Of a stretch of 64,000 nt of DNA, positions 33,448-44,655 are shown piece by piece. The notes under the pieces were generated by a model. That model ran no database searches. It was not told where the DNA came from and worked only from the letters and a program-made list of their open reading frames with translations. Source of the stretch: Lentinus brumalis (Eukaryota > Basidiomycota > Agaricomycetes > Polyporales > Polyporaceae). The DNA is taken from assembly GCA_001792895.1 (NCBI GenBank), contig MARA01000018.1, forward strand, positions 248,001 through 312,000, written 5' to 3'. Positions within the stretch are counted from its first letter, which is position 1; the number at the start of each line of letters is the position of its first letter. Both the position numbers and the translations under genes were made by a program.

Positions 33448-34025
33448 ATGGCGACCTGGTGAGTTGGTCTCCGGTTCAAGATTGTCGGTCCATTGACGTC
33501 TTTTTTTTACCGCGCCAGGCTCGATTATGTTTCTCTTGTTGTGGTGAGCGGCTTCGTCACTCGGAGCCCTCGCGGAGGTTGATGAACGAGGCGTGGATGA
33601 CCAGACGCTAGCAATATTAGCCGGTATTGGCTATTTGATTGTGAACGCTAGGAAAGCCTTCTCAGGGGCTGTCGAATCTACGAAAGATTCGTAAGTACTA
33701 TGTATGATGTCACACTCACATTCACTGACTGCTCATCTGTCATAGCTTGAAGAGTAAGGGCGTGAATGTCTCGAGCCATGGCCTCTCGGTGAAGACCGAC
33801 AAGAGGCTCGACCGAGAGCAGTATCTCGACGCCACGCAACGGTCAGTCCGCTGCTCCATGCTGGTGTTTCATGTGCATGTGCACTGACAAGACGGCAACA
33901 GCGGCTTCATCAAGGCGTTCAACGCATCTTCCGGTGGCAATAAGGATCCGGATGTCGCGCCAGAGGAAGTGCACAAGAAGGGCAGGCACGGTCTCGGACG
34001 CAAGGCGCATACCGCGGAGGAGTGA
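33448..34025 (+). CDS. Small hypothetical protein, possible frame break
   Basis: Exon 1 is only 11 nt (33448-33458, MATW start), intron 33459-33518, then LDYVSLVV. The frame then stops, but a clear continuation VDERGVDDQTLAILAGIGYL follows in another frame. It is reached either by a very short 34-nt intron (33543-33576, GTGAGC..GAG) or by a 1-nt frameshift near 33560. Two further introns with normal sites lead to KTDKRLDREQYLD, TQRGFIKAFNASSGG and a basic end at 34025. The product is about 130-145 residues with one hydrophobic segment (LAILAGIGYLIV). Composition and splice sites say it is or was a real gene; I do not recognise the family. Confidence 0.55.
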
Positions 34026-34796
34026 CCTTTCGCTTCGAGCCGCTCTTATTATTTGTGCAGCATCACATCAGAGTCTCTTTGGACTCGGGTTGCATGTTTC
34101 GTGGGCCGTGTATTACTACATATCAGCGACGATTACTTGAGTCAATAGAACGATGGACGAGTTATAACGTGTATCGACCCTACCTCTTCATCATCATGCC
34201 GCTCACCTCTCTCTCCGTGTTGTCGTTCATTCCGTGGCTGTCGGTCTCAGCCAATCGACAGCTGAACGACAGGGATGCGTGAGGTGACGTCGGGCGCGCA
34301 CAGCATGAGTCGCTCCCTGCAGAATGATGCCCATCACCCATCGTAACTACAACCACGCATGTCCGCCCGGTCACCTTCCTTAACGCCGTTCATTCACGTT
34401 AATTTTCTCAGCGTCAGTCAGTCGCAGAGCCAGCTTTCTTTCCTCCTTCTCTGATTGTGATGCAGCATCAGCAACAGCAGCGGGCTCGAAAGATGGACGA
34501 GAGTCCGGCTTGGACCGCTATCGCTCCCATCTTCTTCCCACTCACCTCGGTCTGTCTCTGGTCGTCCCCTCCTGCCGCCAACGGGCGAGAGCAGTACTTA
34601 CTACTGCTCGGGTAGCCAGATTGCCACGAGCGTGTGGCTCTCATTTACGCTTGGGCGAGCCGGTGTCATCGTGGCACGGAAGACGCGCACGGAAGGCGCA
34701 GGAAGGCTTTTCTCTCCGCTCCATTCGCTTCCTTGTCCTCTGGGCTTCTTTGCACGACTCCTCGTCTCTCCTTGAAGTCCCTCTGGTTCTCTGGTG
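34026..34796. other. Intergenic
   Basis: No gene seen. The C/T-rich stretch just before 34797 (about 34700-34790) resembles a leader or promoter pyrimidine tract of the following gene. Confidence 0.5.
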
Positions 34797-36810
34797 ATGT
34801 CTGACGGCGACGTGGCCGATATTCTGTCTCCTACGAGCCCGTCCATGGCCAACGCCGTGTTCGGCAGTGCTCGCCCACGCCGGCCCAGCACTCCCAAGTC
34901 GCCGCCAGCGGAGCTCTCCCAGTCGTCTCAGCCTCGATCTCAGCCTCAGACCCCCGTCCGCAAAGACAGACCGCTGCCTCCGATTCCCGGGCCTGCACAG
35001 GTCAGATCGCCGCGGACGACTCGAACAGGCCTGCCACCGCGCGCCCGCCCCGCCCAGCGGCCCGACAGCCCTGATGTAGAGACGATGATCGCGCGCACTC
35101 CTCGCCCACGTCGCAAGTCCTCGGCGACTTTCAATCCACCCTTGGCGCGCACGCGGTCGAACTCGTCCATGGCGGTACCTTCAAGCTGGAAGGGCGCAGC
35201 GAAGAGCAAGGAGGAGGACAGCGAGTCGATCATCTCAGACTATGGGGCGCTGGTCGAGAAGGAGGATGAGAGCGAGGATGAGAAGGACGGGAACGGGGGC
35301 GGCAGCGAGTCGGACTCAAGCATCGACATACACACTCCTTTGCCGTACGTGCTCTTCATTCTTCTCTCCCTGTCCTCCGTGCTCACACGCATGCGGGAAG
35401 TCACCTCATGTTCCGTGACGGTCTGCTGTCTCCACGTTCTAAGCTACTTCCTGGCGGCGGGACACCGACGCTGTCCATGTACTTGCAGGACGACGAGGCC
35501 AGTGCGGGCAATCGCGCGAACAGCGTTCTCAGCTTAGCATCGACAGGTGTGTACTGTTCTTCGTTCGCTCGTTTGTTGTCGATGTGCTGATCCCCGTGCG
35601 CCGATCTCGAAGCTGGCAGCACTATGACCAAATCTGGCATTTATAGGGACCCACGCGACACGCAGAGGAGGAAAGTCAGACATCGGGATCAACAACTCCT
35701 TCGTGCTGGTATGGGCCTAACCACTGGTCTCGGTTGGAGCGATAGGTGCGTTGTGTCCGTCATTACCCCAGGACAAGAGCTCAATGTCTCTGCAGCGAGG
35801 ACGAAGATGCACCATCGCTGCTCACGCGACGTTTGATCAACACAAACATCGAGCGACAGCCCTCTGTCTACTCAACAACCTCACGGGCTCCTTCGCAGCT
35901 GTCCAAGTCGACCTCCGCCGGAAATCTGTCACATCCGCCCCCTTCATTTTCGCCCGCACTGCGTCCTGGATCTCGCCCGCTCTCTCGATCCATCTCCACC
36001 AGCTTCTCTCAGTATCGTCTCAGCGCTGCGGACACAGAGAGCGTCACATCTGTCGATGCGGCTCGGCCAACACGCAGCCGGACGCAGTCGAACGCGTCCG
36101 CGAGTTCCATCGTTTCATCCGGCTCGCGCGACTCGAGCAGTGCCCCGCAGTCCGTGACGAGCTCCCAGACTACTCCTTCGCGCACTGCTGTTCCCCGCCC
36201 GTTGCGTCTGCCGCAGACCGCGGGCATGGGTGCTCAGCCATCCGTCACCCGTTCCACCTCTGTTACCGAGTCCCGCCCGCCAGTCGCGTCCGCGAGCGCG
36301 AAGATCGCCGGTGTCAACAAGGCGCAGACAGCGACACGGCAGCGGACGCGCACGCTGTCGAACCCAGGTTCTCGCCCGATGAACATGGCATCGCCCCGCT
36401 CTGTTGCAGCATCGCGGATCGTGCCTCCGCGCTCTGTCTCCACCGCAATCATGGCTCCTGTCCGCTCGATATCCACGTCGATCAGCGCTGTCGAGCGGAG
36501 CAGTGGCAGCCGGAGCAATGACCCACTGTCAGAGTTCCCTCTCCCTCCTAGCCTGACGTCGTCGCCTGGGCTCGTGCGGCCGAGCGTGAACACACAGATA
36601 CGGAAGCCCAGCGATGTTGCTTCCCCAGTGCCGCGGTCAGCCCCGCCGACCGCGCAGGTGCTGAACACTGTTGGGACTGGCCCGCGTCCGCGCCCGCGCA
36701 CCGGGACGGGTATGGTGTACCGCAACAGCTCGTACTCGAGCTACTATGAGACGTCGCGGATCAGCCGCACGTCGGTCGCGTCGTCCGCGAAGGAGGTCGG
36801 TGTCATTTGA
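34797..36810 (+). CDS. Long disordered Ser/Arg/Pro-rich protein
   Basis: Exons 34797-35344, 35401-35546, one beginning near 35616 and ending near 35743, and the last from about 35800 to the stop at 36810; phases agree for all joins. The product is about 610 residues, nearly all low complexity: RPLPPIP-type Pro-rich motifs in the first 70 residues, an acidic Glu/Asp run before the first intron (about 155-180), and then hundreds of residues of Ser/Thr/Arg/Pro with several RSxSTS repeats. The only ordered-looking island is the third exon: RKVRHRDQQLLRAG followed by MGLTTGLGWSDSEDEDAPS, which reads like a conserved short linear motif. It is perhaps a scaffold for SH3 or 14-3-3 proteins in polarity or cytoskeleton; that is speculation from composition. 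Confidence 0.75.
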
Positions 36811-37321
36811 CCTGCGTCTCGATCCCTGACCTTCGCCTCACCCTCTCGCCGTTTCACCCAGAGTCCAGCTTGAGACAACCCACCCACGCTCATTTCAGTA
36901 TCATCGGTTTACGGGCACCCCATGATTCATCTCACAGATCATTTCTCCATCGCATCATATTTTATCGCGGGATTCCCGCACCTCATCGTCCAAGTGTTTT
37001 GCCTACTTACTCTCGCTGCTCTGGGCTACTCGATGCTCGTCATATGTCATACGCCATCCATTGCACATCCTCACAGTCCCGCTCGCTATATTTATCTACG
37101 TACATCTGTCGTGAATGCTACATCTTGCTGTGAACACAAGCATCTCTTTGTGTGCGGCATGGTCCCATATTGGCATCGCCTCACGCGGCTCAGCTGAGAT
37201 ACTTTCCAGGTGCTTCTACCGGCCCTGGGGCCTGAGGCCTCGACATCAGCCGAGCGATATAGAAATATATCTCTGGACATGCGAGCCAATACGTACTTGT
37301 CCTTGAAGCTCATGCCACCGT
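36811..37321. other. Intergenic, 3' side of the disordered-protein gene
   Basis: No gene seen; probably 3' UTR and spacer. Confidence 0.5.
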
Positions 37322-38400
37322 CTACTCGCCTGATCCCTTTCGCCGTGACTCCCATTCTACGGTGTTCGCGAGGTTCCCATCGTTCTCCAGGCACGGCGCG
37401 AACCCGGCGGACTCGGAGTACGACTCAACCGTCAACGAGGGATCATCATTGTCCTGAGAGTATACGTGCACAGATGTCAAGACAGGAATGCGACCTTCCT
37501 TCGCCCTTGTGACGATGCCCCTGTGAGTCCGCCCTCGCCCATCTCGCACAGATGCGCAGTACGTACATCAAGGTCCCTGAGACGGTCTCGCCTGCCCAGC
37601 GTCATACAGTGGTTATAATGTTTGTGGGTCTTGGCGGCCGCCCTTACGCCCTGCCGATGAGCCTCTTTGACTTGGCCTCGTCGACTATTCAAACAATGTA
37701 CCGCAGTCTCCCAGGTGGAGTCCCGTGCTGGAACTCACCGTGCGGACTTCCCAGATGAGGGGGTGTTTCTGGTGCGGAGCGGCAGAGTGGCGATCTGGAA
37801 CGCGGCGGCGGGAGACCTAGGAGTGTCCGAGTCAATTTGCGAGGTGTAGCCACCGCTGCAACGTTGAACGTGTATAGGAGCCTGCGGTGCTGCACGAGAG
37901 GATGAAAGAGATGGTGAGATACCTGATTAGTTGCCAGTGTGTATGCCTAGTCATTGCCAGGCTCCCGCCGCCGAGCCTCGGCAGAAGTTCTTCGATGTCG
38001 TCCGCACTCGACGCCCCGACGGCCAGGCTTGTCTCTGTCAGCCGTCCGATGCAGATTTTGCCGCGCTTGACACGCGGTCGTATCTCATACTGAACGCAAT
38101 CGGATGTGCGATCTGTTGTGACCAGTAGGCGGAGAGTGTAACGGTGAGTAAGGAGCTTTGTGCGCTCTTCGGCGTGAACGGACCTTTATCCAAGCGCGGT
38201 GTAGCCCGGGTAGGCGGCGACAAGCTGGGACGAGCTTTTGTCCGAGGTCCGAGATAAAAACTGAGGAAAGATAACACCTCACCGCAGAGTCTTCCCCGAG
38301 CTTCGTCGAAGAGGCAGCCGACAACTTCACGGCCTTGCGACACAGTTCACCGAGCTTGAGTGCGCTGCTAACGCGCCACCGTGTACCATTCTGGTAAAAG
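37322..38400 (-). CDS. Hypothetical gene or remnant, model incomplete
   Basis: Several minus-strand pieces look like exons: SALKLGELCRKAVKL and ASSTKLGED (38270-38370), YEIRPRVKRGKICIG with SADDIEELLPRLGGG (37950-38090), DEAKSKRLIGRA and RDRLRDLD around a 56-nt intron with standard sites (about 37560-37680), and a C-terminal piece with VHVYSQDNDDPSL and ESYSESAGFAP ending at 37322. I could not join all of them in one phase, so it is either a gene with exons I missed or a decayed one. No family recognised. Confidence 0.35.
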
Positions 38401-40449
38401 CGAATGTCCTCTCTTGACGACTAGACCGATGATCGGTCAATCTACCAAGAAAGTCCGTGTCGCAGAACGCACCGGCGTGATGCTGTTGTTCCAAGCAAAC
38501 ATGGAGATGGCGACACATGGATTTTGACCGGCTGGGACTTGAAGCTTGACCAGCGTTCGGGAGGACGGAAATTGAGCAGTGAGAAGAGCACCATTCACAG
38601 ACGAGTCTTCTCCGAGCCGGAGGCATGGGGGTGGCCCAGGTACCTAGAGGTTAACAGACGTGCGTGTTGAGAGCGAGGATTTCCTGGCTTTCAACAATCA
38701 ACAAGCACGCTATATTCCCTCCCTCAACGCGACAATCAACAACTGCATGGAGGGCGTGCTCGGCGAACCAGAAAGAAGCTTAAAGACGTATGAACCACAC
38801 AGAACAAACCTGGAAGTTCGTTGCCTGCGTCGGACCTGTGAAGGGACCGCGATGAACCCTAGACTCAGTGCCTGCAGTTTCGATGCTACCGTTGACAGTG
38901 TTGACTCAGCTACTCAGCTTGTACGAGGAGAGGAGCTGAGGCGGTAGAAGGACTGTAGCGGTCCATCGTACCTGAGGGGCAGCGATGGTGGTGTTCCATA
39001 ACGGCTGTCAGCAGCAGGGCGGTGTTACAAGACTGAAAAGGTGCACAATGTCTCCATCTAGACATACCTGAGCCTCAATCGTTTATGTGGGTGAAACATG
39101 AAAGTGCATGCGTCGAGGACAACATGCATGGACGCCATGTTTTGCGACGGACGATGTCCTCCGCCGCGCTGACGTTTGCGATAAAGTCCCGGTGTCACGG
39201 CGTATACATCTTCAGGTAGAGCACAAAGCGTACACGCTGCCACTTTCTGAAGTCACTGTTCGCCTTACGCAGAGATGAACAAGGGGCATCTTACCATGTC
39301 GCGGGAAGGTTCGTGTGGAGTGGCCGTCACGTTGTCGGATAGCGCCGGACGGTTTGAGCGACTGGTGCCGGGCCCCACGGCGCCTTGTATGCCCTAGCCA
39401 GACAACTGACGGGGCTATTGAGTGGGGGCAGGACAACCCGACAACACGGCGGCAGCTAAGTACTATTAACTCGCATACCATGCGCTACTAAGTGTTTGGG
39501 CAGACCCAGACTTGAACCTGCGGAGACACCGGGCGAAGGGACAGTGAGCCCAGTAAGGTTACAGGCTCACCGAGCTGCCAGCAAATGGTTACAGGAGTTT
39601 GAGGACCGTGAACTGACTTTGCGCAACTTGAAGGATCGTGTCGGGACTCGGACTGCAGGGTGATTAGCGCCCGAGTCAGTCTTTTGCATCTGTTACTGGG
39701 CAGTTCTTGCAAGTTGCCGCCAGTCGCCTGAACCTCCGACGAGATCAATTTCGCCGCGTCCGAACTCCTTCCCTCAAGATCTGCATCCATTACGGTCTAT
39801 TTTGACAGATCGCGTAGGTTGGGAGCTGAATTTGACTGGGAGCATCGTGACGACGACGGCCACTGTCAGAAGGCGCTCCCCGCTACCTACATGTCAACGT
39901 GGTCGCACTGCCTCCCAGCGCCGACACAGCAACCCTCCCATCTACGACAAGCTGACACGTCAATGTCCTTCGGACTAGAAGAAGCAATATCCGCGGAAAC
40001 GAACTTGATTCCTCCGTTTGCCGTGGCCCGTGGAGCACGGACAAAGTCTCCACGAACTCTCAAACACACGATGCGCGATTCCTCGACCGATGCGTCGGCC
40101 ACCCGAGCTCTTGGTAAGTTCTCACTCAGCCTGGGCTAGCCCTTGAGACCCAGCCGTTCGAATTCGACGACAGCAGCAGCCTACGTGGCGGCGGCGATTT
40201 CATTGTGTCGCTGGCCTCCGATCACCCCTCTTGAGAGAATAAGTGACCTGTTGGCCAACCGGCGAGGGCGACGGCCATACTTCTATATTACTTATCACGG
40301 TGCCTGTGACAAGCCTGTGATGCAATACTCAGGAGGGACCCTACCGCCTAGCCTGACGCACGTCTGCCTCCGATGTTGCATATTTTATTCTAGATGCTAT
40401 TCGTTATGCTGGGAACGCTCTACCAAGAGAGCGAAGGCATGTCTGTCGC
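38401..40449. other. Intergenic with weak ORFs
   Basis: Short frames only. An ATG-started 100-aa minus ORF (39488-39790) and a plus ORF at 39819-40139 with a RDSSTDASA phrase, echoing RDSSSDASA of the homeodomain-like gene at 23.9 kb, may be gene fragments. Neither is secure. Confidence 0.4.
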
Positions 40450-40932
40450 TCAGGAACGACATCTTGGCGGCGAAGGTGAATCCTTCGCTGATCCTCGCAC
40501 TTGCATAGCTATTTCATTGTGCATAGTTTTAGCGGCCTTGCTTCCCACACCGACCAGTATGACGTCGTCGGAATCGTCTGCGGGGGATTGGATTGGAAGT
40601 GCAAAATCCTCATCGAGCGGAGGTACGTCGGTCGTTCCGCCCACTTCACAGGCAGCGCTCACCTTCTTCTCACAACAGCAGGTTCCGAGCCGCTCGCGGC
40701 CAGATCCAGGGTTGGGAGATATACGCTCCCGAGTTGCCGTCTGCATGCGCGATATGTAGGACCCTCTTGCGCCGCCGAACTCTGACAGTCTGTCAACTGC
40801 ACATCGACCGGACCTGGAACGATACGGGCCCATGCGTGCCGACCCATCTTCTGTGATGTGAATTTTGAACAGGATACATTCGCTGTCGACGATGCAGTGA
40901 ACGGCGGATGTGGTGCCGGCTTGGTCGGTCAT
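40450..40932 (-). CDS. Hypothetical ORF, low confidence
   Basis: ATG-started frame of 160 residues with a soluble-looking C-terminal half (PLDEDFALPIQ, DDVILVGVGSK). It contains GT..AG pairs that may be introns. It would be divergent from the GT2 gene at 41057 with 125 bp between starts. The opposite strand also has open frames, so strand choice is not firm. Confidence 0.25.
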   Translation of the reverse strand: MTDQAGTTSAVHCIVDSECILFKIHITEDGSARMGPYRSRSGRCAVDRLSEFGGARGSYISRMQTATRERISPNPGSGRERLGTCCCEKKVSAACEVGGTTDVPPLDEDFALPIQSPADDSDDVILVGVGSKAAKTMHNEIAMQVRGSAKDSPSPPRCRS

Positions 40933-41056
40933 GGCTACCGCCGCCGTCAAAGTATATGTACCGTCCTGTGCACACTTTACTCCCAAGAGAGTCCCGCCCC
41001 ACACTCCTTGACACACTGCGTGCACCGTCGTCTTGCCGCACCATCCACGCCCCACG

Positions 41057-44000
41057 ATGGATTACGACGCCTACGATGCTCTGCTTCATCATATCTTCAG
41101 ACAGGTGCGCATGATCCGGCGATGCACCGTCGTCTCCTCTCTAACACTTCGCCGCAGACCCAGGGTGACGCATGGTTCAAGCCGACTGAGGAGAACATTC
41201 ATGCCGGTGTCTGCCTTCGCGTCGATCCTGGGGTATTCCGCGTCTTCCCTTACGAGAACCCTTACCTCGAGCCCTTTGAGGCCGCAGTCCGCCTCCTGAA
41301 TCCCGTCGTAGCGGTCAAGCTTCGAAGCGCTGCTATCCATGCCGCACTAGCCACCATGTAGGTTGAGCCGATTTTTTTGGGGTGAACGTTCTCACATCAT
41401 ATCTCAATTCACAGCAAACTCGATGCAGATGCCATCTACGTCGACGACAACACTCGTATCCAGATCCTGGATTCCATCTCGTTGCTAGGCACTGCTGACA
41501 AGGAGCAATCCGGCGCCTTCATCGTGAGTCACCTTATCTCCTATCGTATTCTCCGCGGTGCGAGAAGGCTCACTGCATCACGCCGCCGGTCGTAGCGTGA
41601 CGAACGCGTGTTGGTCGTGTGGACGTACAACATGGACGACATCATCCCGACGTGCCGCGAGTTCGAGGACCAGCTGATCAAGCTAGTGTGGAACCGCCGC
41701 CGCTCTACGAACCTCTCTCTCACATCCTTCCCCTGTCATCGTCCAAGACGACGTCAAACGTCAACCTTACCGAGAAAGACAAGGAGCAAGTCGATACCAA
41801 GGAAGTACCTCCCGTTCCTCCACTCCCTGCAGTGCGGCATGGCAAAAAGAAACGCTTCTTCGGTCTGGGTTCGTACTTCGTCACCGACAAGGGTGATGTG
41901 GAGAAGACTGCGGACGGACCGTCACCGAGGCCCATCCGTCTACTCGCTCCAATCTACAACGGCCTTGGTGTCGCGATGTCAATTTGTGAGCTGCTGGCTT
42001 GTTCCCTGTCTTCACCTCTCCTTTCTTACACCCGCCGTAGTCTTCATCGGAAGCGGTATCTCGGTACTACTCGAGGAATCTCTGCTCGACGGAAACTGGA
42101 CGCGATTTGCCCTTCTCGTCACGACGCCTTTCCTCTTCTGTGTTTCACTGGTACGTCATCATCCGCGGTCACCTCGAGACGATCCTCATGCTGATCTGCG
42201 ATGTTAGTTCTTCTGCCTACAGATCATCTGCAACGTATCGTATGTGTAAGTACCACTTCCTTATGGTATTTGCCGGCCGGGCGATGGCTGACACCTATTA
42301 GGCTCGGTCCGGTTGCACAGTTCCACGAGAACTCAAAATACTACTCCGCGCAACGCTCTGCTCCGAACAAGCTCGTAGACGGCAACCTTCCGCACATTAC
42401 CATCCAAATGCCGGTCTACAAGGAGAGTTTAACTTCGACCATGTGAGCTTATTTCCCCACACAAGGTTCATGTCCCGGCGGATCAGTCAAAGACTCCGGG
42501 TCTATGTCAGCCAGAGATACCCTGATTGGAGGTTTCGCCGCTGTTGAGCGTCCGGCGACATGTTTGTCGACCATGTAGGGAACAGAGCACCTTTATGCTC
42601 TTCCCGCGATCTCCGTCTCCGGATTTGGCCATCGACATGAGGCTGACCTGTTCCGAACCCAGTGCTCCCTCCGTCTACTCGCTCAAGAAGGCGATGCAAA
42701 CGTACGCCCGCCAGGGCGGGAGCTCTTCGATCTTCATCAACGAGGACGGCATGCAGCTTCTGTCCGAGGACGAGCGGGCGGCGCGGATCGCGTTCTACGT
42801 GGACCACAACATCGGCTGGGTCGCCCGCCCGCCGCACAGCAGTGCACCCGACGGGTACCTCCGTGCGGGTCGCTTCAAGAAGGCGTCGAACATGAACTAC
42901 GGCCTCAAGCTCTCGCTGAAGCTCGAGAAGCATCTGCTGGACCTCGAGGCGCAGGGCGCAGAGGACACGCTCGAGGACACGCTCGAGGACCGCGCGCTCA
43001 AGCTTGCCATCGAGGAGATGTACGAGGAGAGCGGCAAGCGGTGGCTCCCGTGGGCCGCGAACGGCAAGTCCATCCGCGTCGGCGAGATCATCCTCATCGT
43101 CGACTCCGACACCATCGTCCCGAGGACTGTCTGCGCGACGCGGCGCGCGAGCTCGCCGAGTGTCCGGAGGTCGCAATCATCCAGCACGAGTCGGACGTCA
43201 TGCAGGTCGCGCACCACTACTTCGAGAACGGCATCGCGCACTTCACGCGCAGGATCAACAAGTGCATCTCGGTCGGCTGCGCGAACGGCGAGGTCGCGCC
43301 CTTCGTGGGGCACAACGCGTTCCTCCGGTGGTCGGCCCTCCAGGACGCCGCCTTCATCGACCCCGCGGATGGCGAGACGAAGATCTGGTCGGAGACGAAC
43401 GTGTCGGAAGACTTCGACATGGCTTTGCGCTTGCAGCTCGCTGGTTACATCATCCGTTGGGCAAGTTACTCGGACGGCGGCTTCAAGGAGGGTGTCTCGC
43501 TCACTTGCGACGACGAGCTCAACCGCTGGCAGAAGTACTCATATGGTATACTACTTTCCTGCGGACTCTGTGGAACCAACACTCACGTTCTCGCCATAGG
43601 ATGCAACGAGCTCATCTTCAATCCACTCAAGGACTGGTGGAGACTGGGCCCCATCACCAAGCAGCTTCGCATCTTCATCTGGTCAGGCGCTCCAGTACAC
43701 TATAAGATCAGCATGATGGCCTGTGAGTGTATCGCTGTCACTGTCAAAAGGCTGTTAGCTGACGATGACGCGCAGATATGTTCTCATATTGTATGTTCAA
43801 TCGTGCTACATTCAGCGTCTCAAGCAATGAGTTGAATTGCGTCCTTTAGACGGGCTTGCAGCGTCTTCCATCCTGTCCATCCTCAACTATTTCATGCTCG
43901 GCTGGAATATCAAGGTAAGGGTCCTCTACCAATACCCCTCCGCGAAATGCCGCTCATAACAATCTTACGTGACAGGTCGATGGCTTCTATCTGCATAGTT

Positions 44001-44655
44001 TCGAAATCTGGCTTGCGTGCACGGTCGTATTCCCCGGGGCGGGAAACCTCGGCTTCACGTTGCTCGAGTACCGCCTTGGCCAGCGCAATCTGCTCGACTC
44101 ATTAGTCGAGAACCTCACTTGGGTGCCCTTCTTGTGCGTCTCCCGCTGACTCACAGCGCGCGTCCCCGCTCACAATTTGCTTTGCCAGCTTCTTCTTCTT
44201 CGGCGGCCTCAGCATCCACCTATCGCAGGCGCTCCTTGCGCACCTGTTTTCATACAACATCACTTGGGGCGCAACCAAGAAGGAGGTCGAGCGCTCGAAC
44301 TTCTGGCTCGAGGTCCCGAAGATCCTCAAGCGGTTCTGGATCGCGCTCGTCATCAGCCTGGCGTGCTGCGCCGTCATGATCATCTTGAGCACAAGCCTCG
44401 TCCCTATAGGGTGGCGTATCTTTGGATACGACTGGGCCGTTATCGTACCGCTGGCGTGAGTGCTTCTCTTCGCTCGCCGGCGCAGTCGTATGGCATGGCA
44501 TGGCACTGACTGTCCGGCACCAGCATCTTTGCAGGCTGCCATATCGCATATCCGGTGCGCGCTTCTCCTGTCCGACTCGTACGCCCATTCCACAACTGAC
44601 GTGTGCGGCCTGATAGATCATTCTCAACCCATGGTTCATGATCTTCTCTTACTGA
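41057..44655 (+). CDS. Membrane GT2 glycosyltransferase, frame-broken copy
   Basis: Paralogue of the minus-strand gene at 46127-49660, with the same exon layout: MDYDAYDALLHHIF start, IRNPVV-like N-domain, two membrane spans (FIGSGISVLLEE to VSLFFCLQIICN), MPVYKESL, EDGMQLL, DNIGWVARPPH, SNMNYGL, VDSDT, SEDFDMALRL and LNRWQKYSYG. It ends in about five membrane spans (ISMMAYMFSYY, LNYFMLGW, FFFFGGLS, LVISLACCAVMII) and closes WFMIFSY. These are the D, DxD, ED and RW landmarks of processive GT2 enzymes, so a plasma-membrane polysaccharide synthase is likely. The usual chitin-synthase QRRRW is absent. Two frame breaks relative to the sister: one at 41686-41747 and a missing C at 43119-43121 just after the DSD motif. 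As written it may be a pseudogene, or the breaks may be sequence errors. Confidence 0.8.

Noticed and set aside
39495..39580. Possible minus-strand tRNA (GGTTCAAGTC-like T-loop)
   Set aside because: The T-stem has a mismatch and no matching 7-bp acceptor 5' strand or anticodon arm lies at the right distance.
42443..42662. Extra coding exon inside the 220-nt GT2 intron
   Set aside because: The intact sister has a comparable long, unrelated intron at the same place and the flanking codons join in phase without it.
41057..44655. Calling the GT2 genes chitin synthases
   Set aside because: The classic QRRRW motif and chitin-synthase N-domain are not seen; only generic processive GT2 landmarks are present.
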